NCBI RefSeq assembly: GCF_014873535.1
Contig: NZ_JADBEF010000001.1
Location: 2,976,001-3,040,000, forward strand
DNA length: 64,000 nucleotides
From: Nonomuraea africana
Lineage (GTDB): Bacteria; Actinomycetota; Actinomycetes; Streptosporangiales; Streptosporangiaceae
Direction of reading: 5' to 3'
The notes beneath the pieces were generated by a model, which had not been told where the DNA came from, searched no databases, and saw only the letters and a list, made by a program, of their open reading frames with translations. This document shows positions 1 through 8,550 of this stretch, piece by piece. Position 1 is the stretch's first letter, and every line of letters starts with the position of its first letter. The position numbers and the translations under genes are program-made.

Positions 1-670
1 CGACCTCGTCCTTCTTCCAGAAGGAGCGCTGTCAGGGTACGGGACGGACCTGTCGGCGCTCGACGATCGCTCCCGTGCCGATGCGGCGGGCCAGGCCGCC
101 AGCTACGTGGCCGATCTCGCCCGCCAACATGGCGTGCACGTGTTCTGCGGATCGTTGATCTGGGAGCACAGCGCATGGTGGAACGCCGCGCTCTACTTCG
201 GTCCCAACGCCGAGCGATGGGACTACCGTAAGATCAACCTGGCGATGAACGAACGAGGCCGCCTGCGCTCAGGAGCTCGGTTGGCTCCGCTGAGCATCGC
301 CACCCGAGCAGGGACGGTCACGGTGGGTGTGCAGATCTGCCGTGAGATCCGATTCCCCGAGCAGTGGCGGCACCTGGTCGACGCTGGCGCCGAGGTGCTG
401 GTCTATCTCACCCACGCGGCCAATCCCACCGAGCCCTCTGGTGTCTGGCGCAGCCACCTGATCAGCCGGGCGGCCGAGAACCAGCGGTTTGTCCTGGCCT
501 GCAATGCCGCCGAGCCTCTCCAGCACTGCCCCAGCATGATCGTCTCTCCCCGAGGCGAGGTTCTGGCGGAGACCGTCTCCACCGGCCCCGAATCACTCAG
601 GACCACCATCGATGTGAACCAGACGAGCAACTGGTATCTCAGCCAGAGACGCGACGTATCGAACCTGTGA
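1..670 (+). CDS. Carbon-nitrogen hydrolase (nitrilase/amidase superfamily), 5'-truncated by the window edge
   Basis: The frame is already open at base 2, so the true start lies upstream. Nitrilase-superfamily enzymes hydrolyse amides, nitriles or carbamoyl compounds with a Glu-Lys-Cys triad. All three sites are visible: Glu in LLPEGALSGY (codon at base 20), Lys in DYRKINL (near base 230) and Cys in QICREIRFPE (codon 338-340). The protein continues past the Cys through an AAENQRFVLACN segment typical of the fold and ends normally with TGA at 668-670. The substrate cannot be told from the sequence. An internal GTG at 107 is a possible but unlikely start, because the upstream residues carry the catalytic Glu. 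Confidence 0.85.
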   Translation, partial: DLVLLPEGALSGYGTDLSALDDRSRADAAGQAASYVADLARQHGVHVFCGSLIWEHSAWWNAALYFGPNAERWDYRKINLAMNERGRLRSGARLAPLSIATRAGTVTVGVQICREIRFPEQWRHLVDAGAEVLVYLTHAANPTEPSGVWRSHLISRAAENQRFVLACNAAEPLQHCPSMIVSPRGEVLAETVSTGPESLRTTIDVNQTSNWYLSQRRDVSNL

Positions 671-1188
671 CAGAACTTCCCTAGTAGTGGGCCTCTCACG
701 GCTCTGGACATCTCGGCCGATAACTCTCCATCAGCGAGGTAGCTCGTGGCGGGTTACCCTGCGTGGCCGGCGTCGGCGGGTGTCTGCCCAGGTTGCGCTC
801 CGGCGCGCGCAGCAGGCGAGCGCGCCCAGGTAGAGGTGGTTCGGTACGGCCCCCTCCCTGCCCGCTCCCGTGTCGGAGGTGGAGAACTACCTCCAGTAGG
901 TTGGCGGTGTGGCCGCCGAGATCGTCGAGCACGAGCTGAGCGAGCCCTGGGAGGGCTTCCTCGCCGAACCGGCCGCGGGCAGCGGCGGTGCAGGCGTCCT
1001 CGCGCTGTCCGGAGCGAGCAGCCGGATCGAGCGTGAGCGGTGCCAGCTCTTGGCCCGTGCCAGCGTGACCGCGGTGTCGGTCCGGTGGTTCGGTGGACCC
1101 GGGCAGCCGCCCGATGCCGCACAGCACGCCCGACAGTGCCATCGGCCAGGCCGATCGCAAGTAGCCAGGTCCCGGAGGTGGAGAAGGA
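671..1188. other. Intergenic stretch without a supported gene
   Basis: About 520 bases between the amidohydrolase stop and the next gene. A plus-strand frame beginning near 909 (VAAEIVEHELSEPWEGF) reads protein-like for roughly 65 codons before turning low-complexity, and lacks a convincing ribosome site. It may be decayed coding sequence, but I cannot assign it. Confidence 0.4.
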
Positions 1189-1965
1189 GTGATGAGCATG
1201 GAGTACGGGCAGGCGCGCATCGTGGGCACCACCGGCGACCTGGCCACCCTCGCCGAAAGCTTCCCCGCAGCGACGCCCGTCCAGATCGACGTCGAGGAGA
1301 TCGAACCAGGCCATGAACCAGGGAACTCGGCCGGGTGGGCGGTCGTGGCCAGAGTCGAGCACCTGCCGATCAGCGAACACGGCGGCCTCGCCGGACCGGG
1401 CGAGCGCATCGCCACCGGCGACCCGGACGCGGATGGCAACCGACCTCTGCTGTTCGCACCCGTGCTCGCCCTGCAGTCACGCAAGCTCGCCACGCCCGGC
1501 CAGGTAGGACCCATCGCCCGTGCCGCCGACCCGTGCCAGCGGCGCGAGGACGCCTACGAGGCGATCGAGCGTGACGGCGACGCGGCACTCTACCTGATGG
1601 AACTGCTGGAAGCGGTGGAGAACCTGCGCGACGAAGCCGACGGGGTCGCCACCGACCGAGACCGCCTCCTGCACCCGGCGGCGCGCCGCCACCTGGCCTC
1701 AGCCGTCAACGCCATGAAGGCGGCGCGCACTGCGGTAAACGAGGCCACCCGCTTCGGCAGCGTCTGCGAGCTGATCCGCGGCGGTGCCGATGAGGAGTGG
1801 ATCGACGAGATCGAAGACAGGCAACCGTGCGATGAGACAAACCTGTACGGCATGCTGGTTGACCTGCCTGGAATGCCACTTGGAGAGCTGGCCTGCCCGG
1901 TTCATGCCAAGCTGGCCGAGCAGCGCGTGCCTGAGACCAAAGTCCGCCCCAATCCACACGCATAG
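1189..1965 (+). CDS. Hypothetical protein, 258 aa
   Basis: I do not recognise this family. The ATG at 1189 (a second ATG follows at 1195) is preceded by GGAGGTGGAGAAGGAG, a strong ribosome site. The protein is acidic and soluble with no signal peptide or membrane segment. A mid-protein helical stretch (about residues 118-190, ALYLMELLEAVENLRDEADG and following) looks like a helical bundle. The C-terminal part holds three cysteines (CELIRGG, RQPCDETN, ELACPVHAK), of which the last sits in a Cys-Pro-x-His context that might bind metal. No neighbour suggests a role. Confidence 0.6.
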   Translation: MMSMEYGQARIVGTTGDLATLAESFPAATPVQIDVEEIEPGHEPGNSAGWAVVARVEHLPISEHGGLAGPGERIATGDPDADGNRPLLFAPVLALQSRKLATPGQVGPIARAADPCQRREDAYEAIERDGDAALYLMELLEAVENLRDEADGVATDRDRLLHPAARRHLASAVNAMKAARTAVNEATRFGSVCELIRGGADEEWIDEIEDRQPCDETNLYGMLVDLPGMPLGELACPVHAKLAEQRVPETKVRPNPHA

Positions 1966-2096
1966 CCGGCCTGGCGGCCCCCGATCATGACCTGCCTGAA
2001 GACGTCGCACGAACTCGGGCTGGATACGATCAGCCCCGAGGAGTCACGCTTGGGGCGTCGACCAGGCAGGGGTCGGCGTGGCTCTTCGTTCCAGCA

Positions 2097-2729
2097 TCAT
2101 GCCCCGAGTTCCGCCTCGGGCCGTACGTGCCAGCTGTTCGGCAGGCCCACGCGCAGCAGCTCCCGTCGCTCGTGAGCGTCCAGCAGCGGGGAGGAATCGT
2201 ACGGCGGGCGGTGCGTCCAGACGGCCGGGCTCAGCGCGTCCCCCAGGTAGGCCATGCCCCTGCCCGGCGGCCACGTGACTTCCATGGCCGTCCGGCCGGA
2301 CGCGGGGCAGACCCAGGCGTGCGGGACAGGCAGCCGATTGCCGCCCGTGGCGACCAGGGCGAAGCCCTCCACGTAGATCCAGCCGCGGGCATCGGGCCAG
2401 CCCTGAGCAACAGTCTCGGCAGCATTGCCATTGCAGAACCCCATCGGCCCTCGTCCAACACCGGGAGGAAGGGCTGCTGGAGTGAACCACTCGCCTACGT
2501 CGAGCAGCAGCTCGTACAGCGAGCCGTACCGGTGATCTGCCGGAGCCGGGGAGAACGCCGCCCAGGCGCTCAAGACCTCGGTCAGCTCCCGCTCGGCTGA
2601 AGTCAGATCGGCCACGACCACAACCGTACTGGGGTGCAGACCAAGTACCTCGGAGAGAGGGGCCGCAGCTTGACACAAAGGATAGATATCGCACACCACA
2701 ACCTGCGGAAACACAGCACCGCGCAGCAT
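2097..2729 (-). CDS. Hypothetical protein, 210 aa, with a C-terminal HAW...EVTW motif
   Basis: The start is placed at the ATG at 2729 because GGAAGGGG lies six bases upstream; the frame is open further 5' but reads as non-coding. The body contains GFCNGNAAETVAQGWPDARG, then WIYVEGFALV, then PHAWVCPASGRTAMEVTWPP and MAYLGDAL. The order Cys/Asn-Gly-Asn, EG-(Y/F)-A, H-A-W and (D/E)-x-T-W followed by a (Y/F)-(L/F)-G strand recurs in uncharacterised actinobacterial and phage proteins; a papain/transglutaminase-like fold is possible but is inference. The gene stands alone, antisense to a Tn3 remnant that follows. Confidence 0.6.
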   Translation of the reverse strand: MLRGAVFPQVVVCDIYPLCQAAAPLSEVLGLHPSTVVVVADLTSAERELTEVLSAWAAFSPAPADHRYGSLYELLLDVGEWFTPAALPPGVGRGPMGFCNGNAAETVAQGWPDARGWIYVEGFALVATGGNRLPVPHAWVCPASGRTAMEVTWPPGRGMAYLGDALSPAVWTHRPPYDSSPLLDAHERRELLRVGLPNSWHVRPEAELGA

Positions 2730-2807
2730 GGGTACCCCTTCCGAATCGTGACGCTCACCCCAACGCGCGGCCTGTAGGTGTGAGGATGTCGCTGACGACG
2801 GGACGGA

Positions 2808-3215
2808 TTGGGACGGTGCGTCGTGGGGCGTGTAGAGCTGGCGGCCCGGGTGCTGGGGGTCGAATCGCAAGTGCCTGCGGTGACCAGGGCGCTGTGCCAA
2901 TTCGCGGGCTGGCCCATCCTCGCGCCGGGGCCCGGACTTACCCTGCTGGAAGGGCTGGTGGGCCGGCTGGACGCCGTCGACGACGGGGTGCTGCGTACCC
3001 CGCGGGACTTAACCGACGCAGCGGTGCTCCCACATCCGCGAGCGTCGGAGGTGAGCGACGAGATCCTCTCCCACATCTCGCCCGGCCACAGCGATAACAT
3101 CAACTTCTTCGGCGTCATCAACGTGGACGTCGAGGCGGAACTGGCCAAGCTCGACACCAGCGGCTGGCGGCCGCTGCGGCCCGCGCAACTGCGCGAGCTA
3201 AGGCTGACGCCCTGA
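2808..3215 (+). pseudogene. Probable C-terminal fragment of a Tn3-family transposase
   Basis: The last 50 codons read EILSHISPGHSDNINFFG, then ...AELAKLDTSGWRPLR. This matches the usual end of Tn3 transposases, where an LSP...H-x-NI-N-x-x-G segment is followed by a short strand and RPLR. The catalytic DDE portion and the other 800 or so residues are absent, so it cannot be active. The upstream 80 codons do not match the family well and may be a different sequence fused by deletion. A rho-independent terminator follows at 3274. Confidence 0.5.
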
Positions 3216-3273
3216 CAGGCCCTGCGCCGCGCCCCATGCAGGGAGGTGGCGCGGGCGGTTGACCTTAGGGGTG

Positions 3274-3307
3274 GCCCGCGCCGTGCGCGGGCTATCACCT
3301 CGTTTTT
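3274..3307 (+). terminator. Rho-independent terminator
   Basis: An 8-bp perfect stem GCCCGCGC / GCGCGGGC with a 3-nt loop, flanked by a weaker GGTG/CACC extension and followed by TCGTTTTT at 3301-3307. It would end transcription coming from the transposase remnant. Confidence 0.6.
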
Positions 3308-3333
3308 ACGACCTGGTCTGGGTGAGCGCGACG

Positions 3334-3586
3334 ATGAGTTGGAGCATGCCGGAGACGGCCGTCATGGTCTCGGCATCGAACACGATCCGCGACCTGACCT
3401 GCGCGATCAGCTTCAGCCAGTACAGCGACGAGCACGCCCGCCAGCTGTGGGTAGAGATGACCCGCCGCCTGGAACCGGGATACGTTCGTCAAGGAGCTGC
3501 AGGCGACCGCCTCCGATCTGGCCCGGATCGCCGCCCGGCCAGCCCCGTCTATCGAGGCCGTCCCCAGGGGAAGTAGTACACCTTGA
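3334..3586 (+). pseudogene. Frameshifted hypothetical gene
   Basis: An ATG at 3334 opens MSWSMPETAVMVSASNTIRD, continuing to ARQLWVEMTRRLEPG near 3478. There the coding-like reading moves by one base into FVKELQATASDLARIAARPA and stops at TGA 3584-3586. Each half alone is truncated, together they give an 80-residue helical protein. I cannot name the family. Confidence 0.4.
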
Positions 3587-3821
3587 TCGCTTCGGCGTCG
3601 GGGTCGGATCGGTCGAGATACGCATAGAGGATCTCGAGCCGGTCCGCACCGATGTCGAAGGTCAGCTCCCACACACGCGTTTGGCTACGCCGTCCCGGCG
3701 TTGAGGCAGTCACCGGCCCTGCTGGAGTGAGCGGTTCCGTGAGCTTGGGTCCTGTGGGTGTAGAGGAATTCACGATTCGGGCAGGGAACTTCCTGGGGGT
3801 TGGGGCCGTAATGATAGACAT
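3549..3821 (-). CDS. Small hypothetical protein, 90 aa, doubtful
   Basis: The C-terminal half (VWELTFDIGADRLEILYAYL, then DAEAIKVYYFPWG) reads like a real folded domain. The N-terminal 45 residues are Pro/Thr-rich and the ATG at 3821 has no clear ribosome site, so it may be a fragment fused to non-coding sequence. Its 3' end overlaps the remnant on the other strand. Confidence 0.35.
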   Translation of the reverse strand: MSIITAPTPRKFPARIVNSSTPTGPKLTEPLTPAGPVTASTPGRRSQTRVWELTFDIGADRLEILYAYLDRSDPDAEAIKVYYFPWGRPR

Positions 3822-3827
3822 GAGTGA

Positions 3828-4034
3828 TCATGCGCAGAGCGGTTCCGGTACCTGCCCGAGCGGCCGGACCCGGCGACGTGGCGGTCCAGCCTGGACGAGG
3901 GGCCGTTGCCGCAGGTAATCGCCGAACCGGCGGAGGTGGGGGACACCGGCCTGCGCCCCTGGGTGGCGCCCGAGCTCGATGCGGCGCGTCAGATCAGCGA
4001 CGCGATTGTACGGCGCCGCGATTCCCGCGACTGA
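3828..4034 (+). pseudogene. 3' part of a hypothetical gene without a start codon
   Basis: The frame is closed by TGA at 3825 and then reads FRYLPERPDPATWRSSLDEG, PLPQVIAEPAEVGDTGLRPW and VAPELDAARQISDAIVRRRD to TGA at 4032-4034. Composition is that of a normal actinobacterial protein, but no start codon exists in the frame. An ATG at 3820 one frame away suggests a frameshift near the beginning. Family unknown. Confidence 0.45.
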
Positions 4035-4237
4035 GCGGAACGTTCGGGCGGCCGCCGAGGTGCGTTTTCCGTGATGGTCTTGATCGTCGAGCACCTGGGG
4101 CCGTGGTCAGGGCGATCAGCGCGGAAGGCGCAAAATTTACGAGGCGTTGGTGGCTTCGGCGGTGTCAGGGCGGTTGTCGCCGCGGACCGCGTCGAGGTAG
4201 TCCGCTTTCGACAACTTGTATGACCGCAGGAGGAACG

Positions 4238-4807
4238 ATGCCTTTCGTTGACCAGCTACCCGCCCTCCTTGGCGTCGTCGTCGGTGCGGTCGGCTCCTAT
4301 GCCGCCTCCAGCCTCACCGAACGCGGCCGCTGGCGGCGCGCGAGAACTGAGCGATGGGACAACGAGCGCTTCCACAGCTACGCCCGCTATGCCCACCTCC
4401 TGAAGATCCAGATTCACCTCGCCCAGCGCATCGGCGCTGCCCGGGGCTTACCCCGCACCGGCAACCCGATAGACATCGAGGAGGGGCTGGCCCAGCTCGA
4501 CGAGGCTGAGACCAAGCGGGCCGCCGAGTGGGAGTCGGTGCTCCTGGTGGGCGATGCGGCAACCGTGGCCGCAGCCCGCACCTGGCACGAAGCGGTCTGG
4601 AACGTTGAACTCTACGCCAAGGGCATGCGCAGTGACCCAGATGGTTGGGTCAGCGCCGTAGGCGCGATGAGCCGCGCCCGCGACGCCTTCTATGCCAGCG
4701 CTCGCCGCGATCTCGGCATCGCCGGTCCGCCGCCGCCCTCCGGCCAGTGGCCCCGGCCATGGGAGATCGACGAGCCCGCTAAGCCAAGCAAGATCATTAA
4801 GCAATAA
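4238..4807 (+). CDS. Hypothetical membrane-anchored protein, 189 aa
   Basis: The ATG at 4238 follows AGGAGGAACG, a near-perfect ribosome site, which fixes the start although the frame is open upstream. Residues 5-24 (DQLPALLGVVVGAVGSYAAS) form one N-terminal membrane helix. The rest is a soluble helical domain rich in Arg/Glu (ERGRWRRARTERWDNERFHS, then ARYAHLLKIQIHLAQRIGAA), ending with a proline-rich tail. This layout is common among small uncharacterised actinobacterial proteins. The domain would probably face the cytoplasm. No operon partner is visible. Confidence 0.7.
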   Translation: MPFVDQLPALLGVVVGAVGSYAASSLTERGRWRRARTERWDNERFHSYARYAHLLKIQIHLAQRIGAARGLPRTGNPIDIEEGLAQLDEAETKRAAEWESVLLVGDAATVAAARTWHEAVWNVELYAKGMRSDPDGWVSAVGAMSRARDAFYASARRDLGIAGPPPPSGQWPRPWEIDEPAKPSKIIKQ

Positions 4808-5100
4808 CCGGTGGGTTCCGGCGCCCCAGCGTGCTCCCGCGGTAGCCGTCCAGGTGCCGGTAGTCGGGCACCCAGCCGATCCGGTCGGCCGACAGACCGC
4901 GCCCGGCCAGCTTTTGGTCTCTCCCCCGGCGCTTTCCGCCAGCTCCCTGGCGAAACGGACGTGGAACTGGCCGCAGTGCACGGCGTGGACGGCCCCGCGC
5001 GGCACCAGCGGCGCCATGTTCCCGCCCAGCACGACCCTGCGCCCCGCCTCCTGCAGCCGCTCCGCGCAATCCAGCTGGAGCTTTGCAGCACGGTTTACTC
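4804..5100 (-). pseudogene. Frameshifted remnant of an unidentified gene
   Basis: On the minus strand, coding-like text AAKLQLDCAERLQEAGRRVV, LGGNMAPLVPRGAVHAVHCG and FHVRFARELAESAGGETKSW runs to about 4915, then continues in another frame as GLSADRIGWVPDYRHLDGYR to a stop at 4804. No start codon precedes it. The remaining bases up to 5363 hold no gene that I can support. Confidence 0.4.
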
Positions 5101-5363
5101 CCATCGCTGGGCGCGCCGGCAGCACCTCAAGGCTGTCAAGGCGGCCGACAGCATTCCTTCCCGCATTTCGGGTCATTACATATTTCGTCCTGGCCGGGTG
5201 GCTACGCCGTTCAGGGCCTCCGGGTGGCGCACGCGCCGGGGCCGGCCTCCTTGAGGGCCGGGCGCACCCATGAATGCTGCAAGAGGTCTTGCGAGATCGC
5301 CGGAACGCGGAGTCGCGGCGCGCAAGATATGGCTCTCCAGCTTCTGCGGTGATTGGGGTGGAA

Positions 5364-6824
5364 ATGCTGAGTCGTAGGAAGTTATTCACGCTCGGTGGAG
5401 TCGCAGGGGCGGCGGTCCTCATGCCCAAGGCGATGGAACCGTCGGCTGTCGCCCAGCAAACCCCGCCCCACCCACGCCACGGGCACGGTTCGAGCTCCCC
5501 CAAAGCCACCACCAGCACCCGGGCGCCGGTGGCTCCCTTCTCCGTGCGCATGCCCGTGCCACCGGTGCTGCGGCCGATCGCCCAGCTGCCCGACGCGGAC
5601 GTCTATGAGCTGGCCATCCGCCAGATCGAGGCCGAGATCCTGCCCGGCGTCCGGACTCCCGTGCTCACCTACGGCAACCACTTCGTCGCTCCGACCATCC
5701 GCGCCAAGAGCGCACGCCGTACCCTGATCACCTTCCGCAACCACCTGCAGGCAGCCTCCAACGTGCATCTGCACGGTGGGCACGTGCCGGCGGCCAGCGA
5801 CGGCCACCCGATGGACCTCATCCACCCCGGCGGGGCCAGGCTCTACAGCTATCCCAACCGGCAGCAGGGCGCGACGCTCTGGTACCACGACCACAGCCAC
5901 CACACCGAAGCGGAGCACGTCTTCCGCGGCCTGCACGGCGCCTACCTGCTGGAAGACGACAGCGAGCGGCACCTGGGGCTGCCCGACGGCGAGTACGACA
6001 TCCCGATCCTGCTACGCGACGCCGCCTTCGACGAGTCCGGCGCCCTCGTCTTCGCCGAGCCGGAGTACCGCACCACCCTCCTGGCCAACGGCAAGCCCTC
6101 GCCGTACTTCCCGGTCGCGGCACGCAAGTACCGCCTGCGCCTGCTCAACGTCTCCACCCACCGCGACTTCACCCTCAGCCTGGGCGGAGTCGAGATGACG
6201 CAGATCGCCACCGACGGCGGCCTGCTGCCCGCCCCCGTGCCGCGGACCACGCTGCTGATCAGCCCCGGCGAGCGCATCGAGATCGTGGTGGACTTCTCCC
6301 GCCATCCGCTGGGCACCCAGCTGCTCCTGGCCGACACGACCGGCCCGGTGCTCCGCTTCGACGTCGTACGGCGGGCCCGCGACAACAGCCGGGTGCCCGA
6401 CCGGCTGCGTGAACTGCCTGCCCTGCCCGAGGCGACCGCCACTCGCGAGGTGGTGCTCGGATTCGGGTTCGTCGGCGACGTGCCGATGGGCCTGATCAAC
6501 GGCCGGCCGTTCGACCCGAACCGCATCGACGCGAAGATCAAGCTGGGCACCACCGAGATCTGGCGCATCACCAACGGCGACGTCCAGTACCAGGTCCCGC
6601 ACAACTTCCACACCCACCTGGTGCAGTTCCGGGTGCTGGACCGCGACGGCAACCCGCCGCTGCCGGGCGAGACGGGCCGCAAGGACACCGTGCACATCAG
6701 ACCCGGGGAGTCGGTGCGGGTGCAGGCCACCTTCGGCGACTACACCGGGCGCTTCATGTACCACTGCCACCTGCTCGAACACTCACAGATGGGCATGATG
6801 GCCCAGATGGAGATCACCCGTTGA
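5364..6824 (+). CDS. Multicopper oxidase, Tat-exported, 486 aa
   Basis: Oxidises phenols or metal ions and reduces oxygen to water at a four-copper centre. All copper motifs are present: HLHGGH (about residue 135), WYHDHSHHTEAEH (about 173), HNFHTHLVQF (about 413) and HCHLLEHSQMGMM (about 467), which hold the type 1, 2 and 3 copper ligands, with Met as axial ligand. The ATG at 5364 begins MLSRRKLFTLGGVAGAAVLM, a twin-arginine signal, so folded enzyme is exported; upstream in-frame ATG at 5274 would spoil it. Size and motif spacing resemble CotA/bilirubin-oxidase-type three-domain enzymes. A His/Ser/Thr-rich linker follows the signal. The gene appears monocistronic. Confidence 0.92.
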   Translation: MLSRRKLFTLGGVAGAAVLMPKAMEPSAVAQQTPPHPRHGHGSSSPKATTSTRAPVAPFSVRMPVPPVLRPIAQLPDADVYELAIRQIEAEILPGVRTPVLTYGNHFVAPTIRAKSARRTLITFRNHLQAASNVHLHGGHVPAASDGHPMDLIHPGGARLYSYPNRQQGATLWYHDHSHHTEAEHVFRGLHGAYLLEDDSERHLGLPDGEYDIPILLRDAAFDESGALVFAEPEYRTTLLANGKPSPYFPVAARKYRLRLLNVSTHRDFTLSLGGVEMTQIATDGGLLPAPVPRTTLLISPGERIEIVVDFSRHPLGTQLLLADTTGPVLRFDVVRRARDNSRVPDRLRELPALPEATATREVVLGFGFVGDVPMGLINGRPFDPNRIDAKIKLGTTEIWRITNGDVQYQVPHNFHTHLVQFRVLDRDGNPPLPGETGRKDTVHIRPGESVRVQATFGDYTGRFMYHCHLLEHSQMGMMAQMEITR

Positions 6825-6832
6825 CGCTCAGG

Positions 6833-7078
6833 TGTCGGAGTGGGAGCGGTGGCGGACTGGCCCGTCCAAGGCGTCCGGGCCGGTCTGGAGAAGGCGTTGT
6901 CGGGTGGAGGAGATCCTCGCCACGGGGCTGGGCCGGTTGGAGCTTGATCCGTCGGTGCCGCAGCGGCAGCTGGTGGACCTGGCCAAGTAGGGGCTGGGCG
7001 CCCGGTCGGCGCAGATGAAGCGAGACCTGTTCGAGCGGATCGCCACGCTGGTGGCCCGAGCGTGGACGCGCGCGGACG
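6833..7078 (+). pseudogene. Tn3-family transposase remnant (N-terminal region) with in-frame stop
   Basis: The frame reads EEILATGLGRLELDPSVPQR, QLVDLAK, stop (TAG 6988-6990), then GLGARSAQMKRDLFERIATL. This matches the region of Tn3 TnpA where ...QLVDLAKYGLGARS... is usual, so a Tyr codon has become TAG. Only about 80 of roughly 1,000 residues remain. Together with the fragment at 2808-3215 it indicates old Tn3 activity in this part of the window. Confidence 0.55.
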
Positions 7079-7081
7079 ACG

Positions 7082-7516
7082 TCAGGCCAGGCCGCTCCGA
7101 GACAACCGGTCAGGGGGAACGGCGGCGCTTATCGTGGTGCCTTCTCCCCGTACGCCATTGACGGTGAGGCGGCCGCCCAGTCCGGCGACTTCGGCCCGCC
7201 GGCCGTGTAGACGGGCCTCGAACTCCGCCGACATCCCGGAGCCGTCATCGCTGACGGTCAAGCGCAACCCGCTGGCAGCCACGGTGAGGGCGATGGAGAC
7301 GGTACAGGTCGATGCCTGCCGTTCCACCTCCTGCAGGACATCACGGATCGTGCCAAGGACGATCTCGGCGATCACGGCGGGGAGCGGCTGTTTCGGCAGA
7401 GCCCATATCTCCACCGTGATCCCGGTCTGCAGCGACCATTCCGCCAAGTAGTCCGCCAAAGCCTGTGAGGCTGTGCGACTGCCTGTTTCGAGTTCCCCAT
7501 GCGAGCTATTGATCAT
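7082..7516 (-). CDS. Orphan histidine-kinase-type ATPase domain protein, 144 aa
   Basis: The start at 7516 (MINSSHGELETGSRTASQAL) is supported by GGAAGAAGCAG upstream. The protein equals the C-terminal catalytic domain of NarL/DesK-class sensor kinases: IAEIVLGTIRDVLQEVERQA (N-box region, with Asp where Asn is common), LRLTVSDDGSGMS (G1 box DDGSG), then GLGGRLTVNGVRGEGTTISA (glycine-rich lid and GT motif). There is no sensor, membrane or dimerisation/His domain, and the middle GLxGM box is replaced by LHGRRAEVA. It may be a remnant kinase or an anti-sigma-like regulator. No response regulator is adjacent. Confidence 0.7.
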   Translation of the reverse strand: MINSSHGELETGSRTASQALADYLAEWSLQTGITVEIWALPKQPLPAVIAEIVLGTIRDVLQEVERQASTCTVSIALTVAASGLRLTVSDDGSGMSAEFEARLHGRRAEVAGLGGRLTVNGVRGEGTTISAAVPPDRLSRSGLA

Positions 7517-7589
7517 CTGCTTCTTCCATCGCTCGTCAACCGGTCGAGTGCGCCTGAGCAGGCCGTACAGAGGAGCTGCGCGGGAACGG

Positions 7590-8084
7590 TCATCGCCGGA
7601 GCCAGGCCTGCTCGGAGGTGATCTTGCAGGGCCACTGGATCGCCTTCTTGCCCTTGCGCTTCTCGCCGCTCCCAATGGCGAGGCACATGCCTGTGGCCCT
7701 GTTCCGAAGCCGCTGCAGACCGTCGTAGATCCACTCCTGCGCCAGTCCGCCGTCCGTGCACGGCCACTGGATCGCGATCTTCCCCTGCTTCTTCTCACCG
7801 CGCCCGATGGCCAGGCACAGCCCGGTCTTGACGTTCACGAGCCGGCGGTCGGGCCGATAGATCCAGCGCTGCTCCTTGCCCCCGGTGCAGGGCCACTGGA
7901 TCACCGGCTTCGCCGCCTTCACCTCTCCCCGGGCCACGGCCAGACACATGCCGGTCGCGCCGTTGACGTACGCCCGCCCGGGCCCGACGGAGGCCACGCC
8001 GGCTTGTGCGGACGCGGTGGGCGGCAGGGACAGCACGGTCAGGGCGGTCACGACCACGGCGGCGGTCTTGGAGCTCGTGCGCAT
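7590..8084 (-). CDS. Secreted ricin B-type lectin (beta-trefoil), 164 aa
   Basis: Residues 1-27 form a Sec signal peptide (MRTSSKTAAVVVTALTVLSL ... ASA). The mature part is three repeats of about 45 residues, each with GMCLAV/GLCLAI/GMCLAI, a basic GE(V/K)K(K/A) stretch and IQWPC...W, which is the Cys/Gln-x-Trp signature of a carbohydrate-binding beta-trefoil. It has no catalytic domain, so it probably binds extracellular glycans alone. GAAAGGAC lies before the ATG. It is the only gene reading leftwards from the 8.1-8.5 kb intergenic region. Confidence 0.85.
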   Translation of the reverse strand: MRTSSKTAAVVVTALTVLSLPPTASAQAGVASVGPGRAYVNGATGMCLAVARGEVKAAKPVIQWPCTGGKEQRWIYRPDRRLVNVKTGLCLAIGRGEKKQGKIAIQWPCTDGGLAQEWIYDGLQRLRNRATGMCLAIGSGEKRKGKKAIQWPCKITSEQAWLRR

Positions 8085-8550
8085 GGATGTCCTTTCTCGG
8101 GTGGTCGATCAAGGGGGGATGGGATCACGAGACTGGTCGCGATCATCAGCAGTCGCTGATCCCGATCTGCGAGCAGGCCGGGACAGGTCACACGCCCGTG
8201 TGCCGGCTCCCGGCGGTTCCCGGCGGGCAAGCGGTCTTGTGACCGCTTGCCCGCCGAGGCCTGTGGCACCAGGATCGTGGCGGCAAGATTGTTCGACACC
8301 CCTCATCAGGCAGGCAAACAATGCTTTTCTCGGCGAATGGCTCCTCTCCGCGCCTCCCCAACCAGTGGCAGCGGCTCCTGACACCGATCGACCTTCCGCT
8401 GACCTCTTGTCAACGGCCACGTGCGTCGCTTGCGCGCACAGGCATTCAGGCCTGCAACGCACGCGATCGGCGAGCCGCGGTCAACAGTTGATGTGATCAG
8501 CGAGCGCATCCGAACCGTCTTCGTCGTCTAGCGAATGGAGTCCCGTAACG
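8085..8550. other. Intergenic region between divergent genes
   Basis: 466 bases separating the lectin start from the STAND protein start. No coding frame is convincing. It contains the strong hairpin at 8221-8256 and presumably both promoters. Confidence 0.5.
8221..8256. terminator. Strong perfect hairpin, terminator or structured leader
   Basis: CGGCGGGCAAGCGGTC pairs perfectly with GACCGCTTGCCCGCCG: a 16-bp stem with a TTGT loop. There is no T-run on either side. It sits about 140 bases upstream of the lectin start and 295 bases upstream of the STAND gene, so it is not downstream of any intact gene here. Confidence 0.55.
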
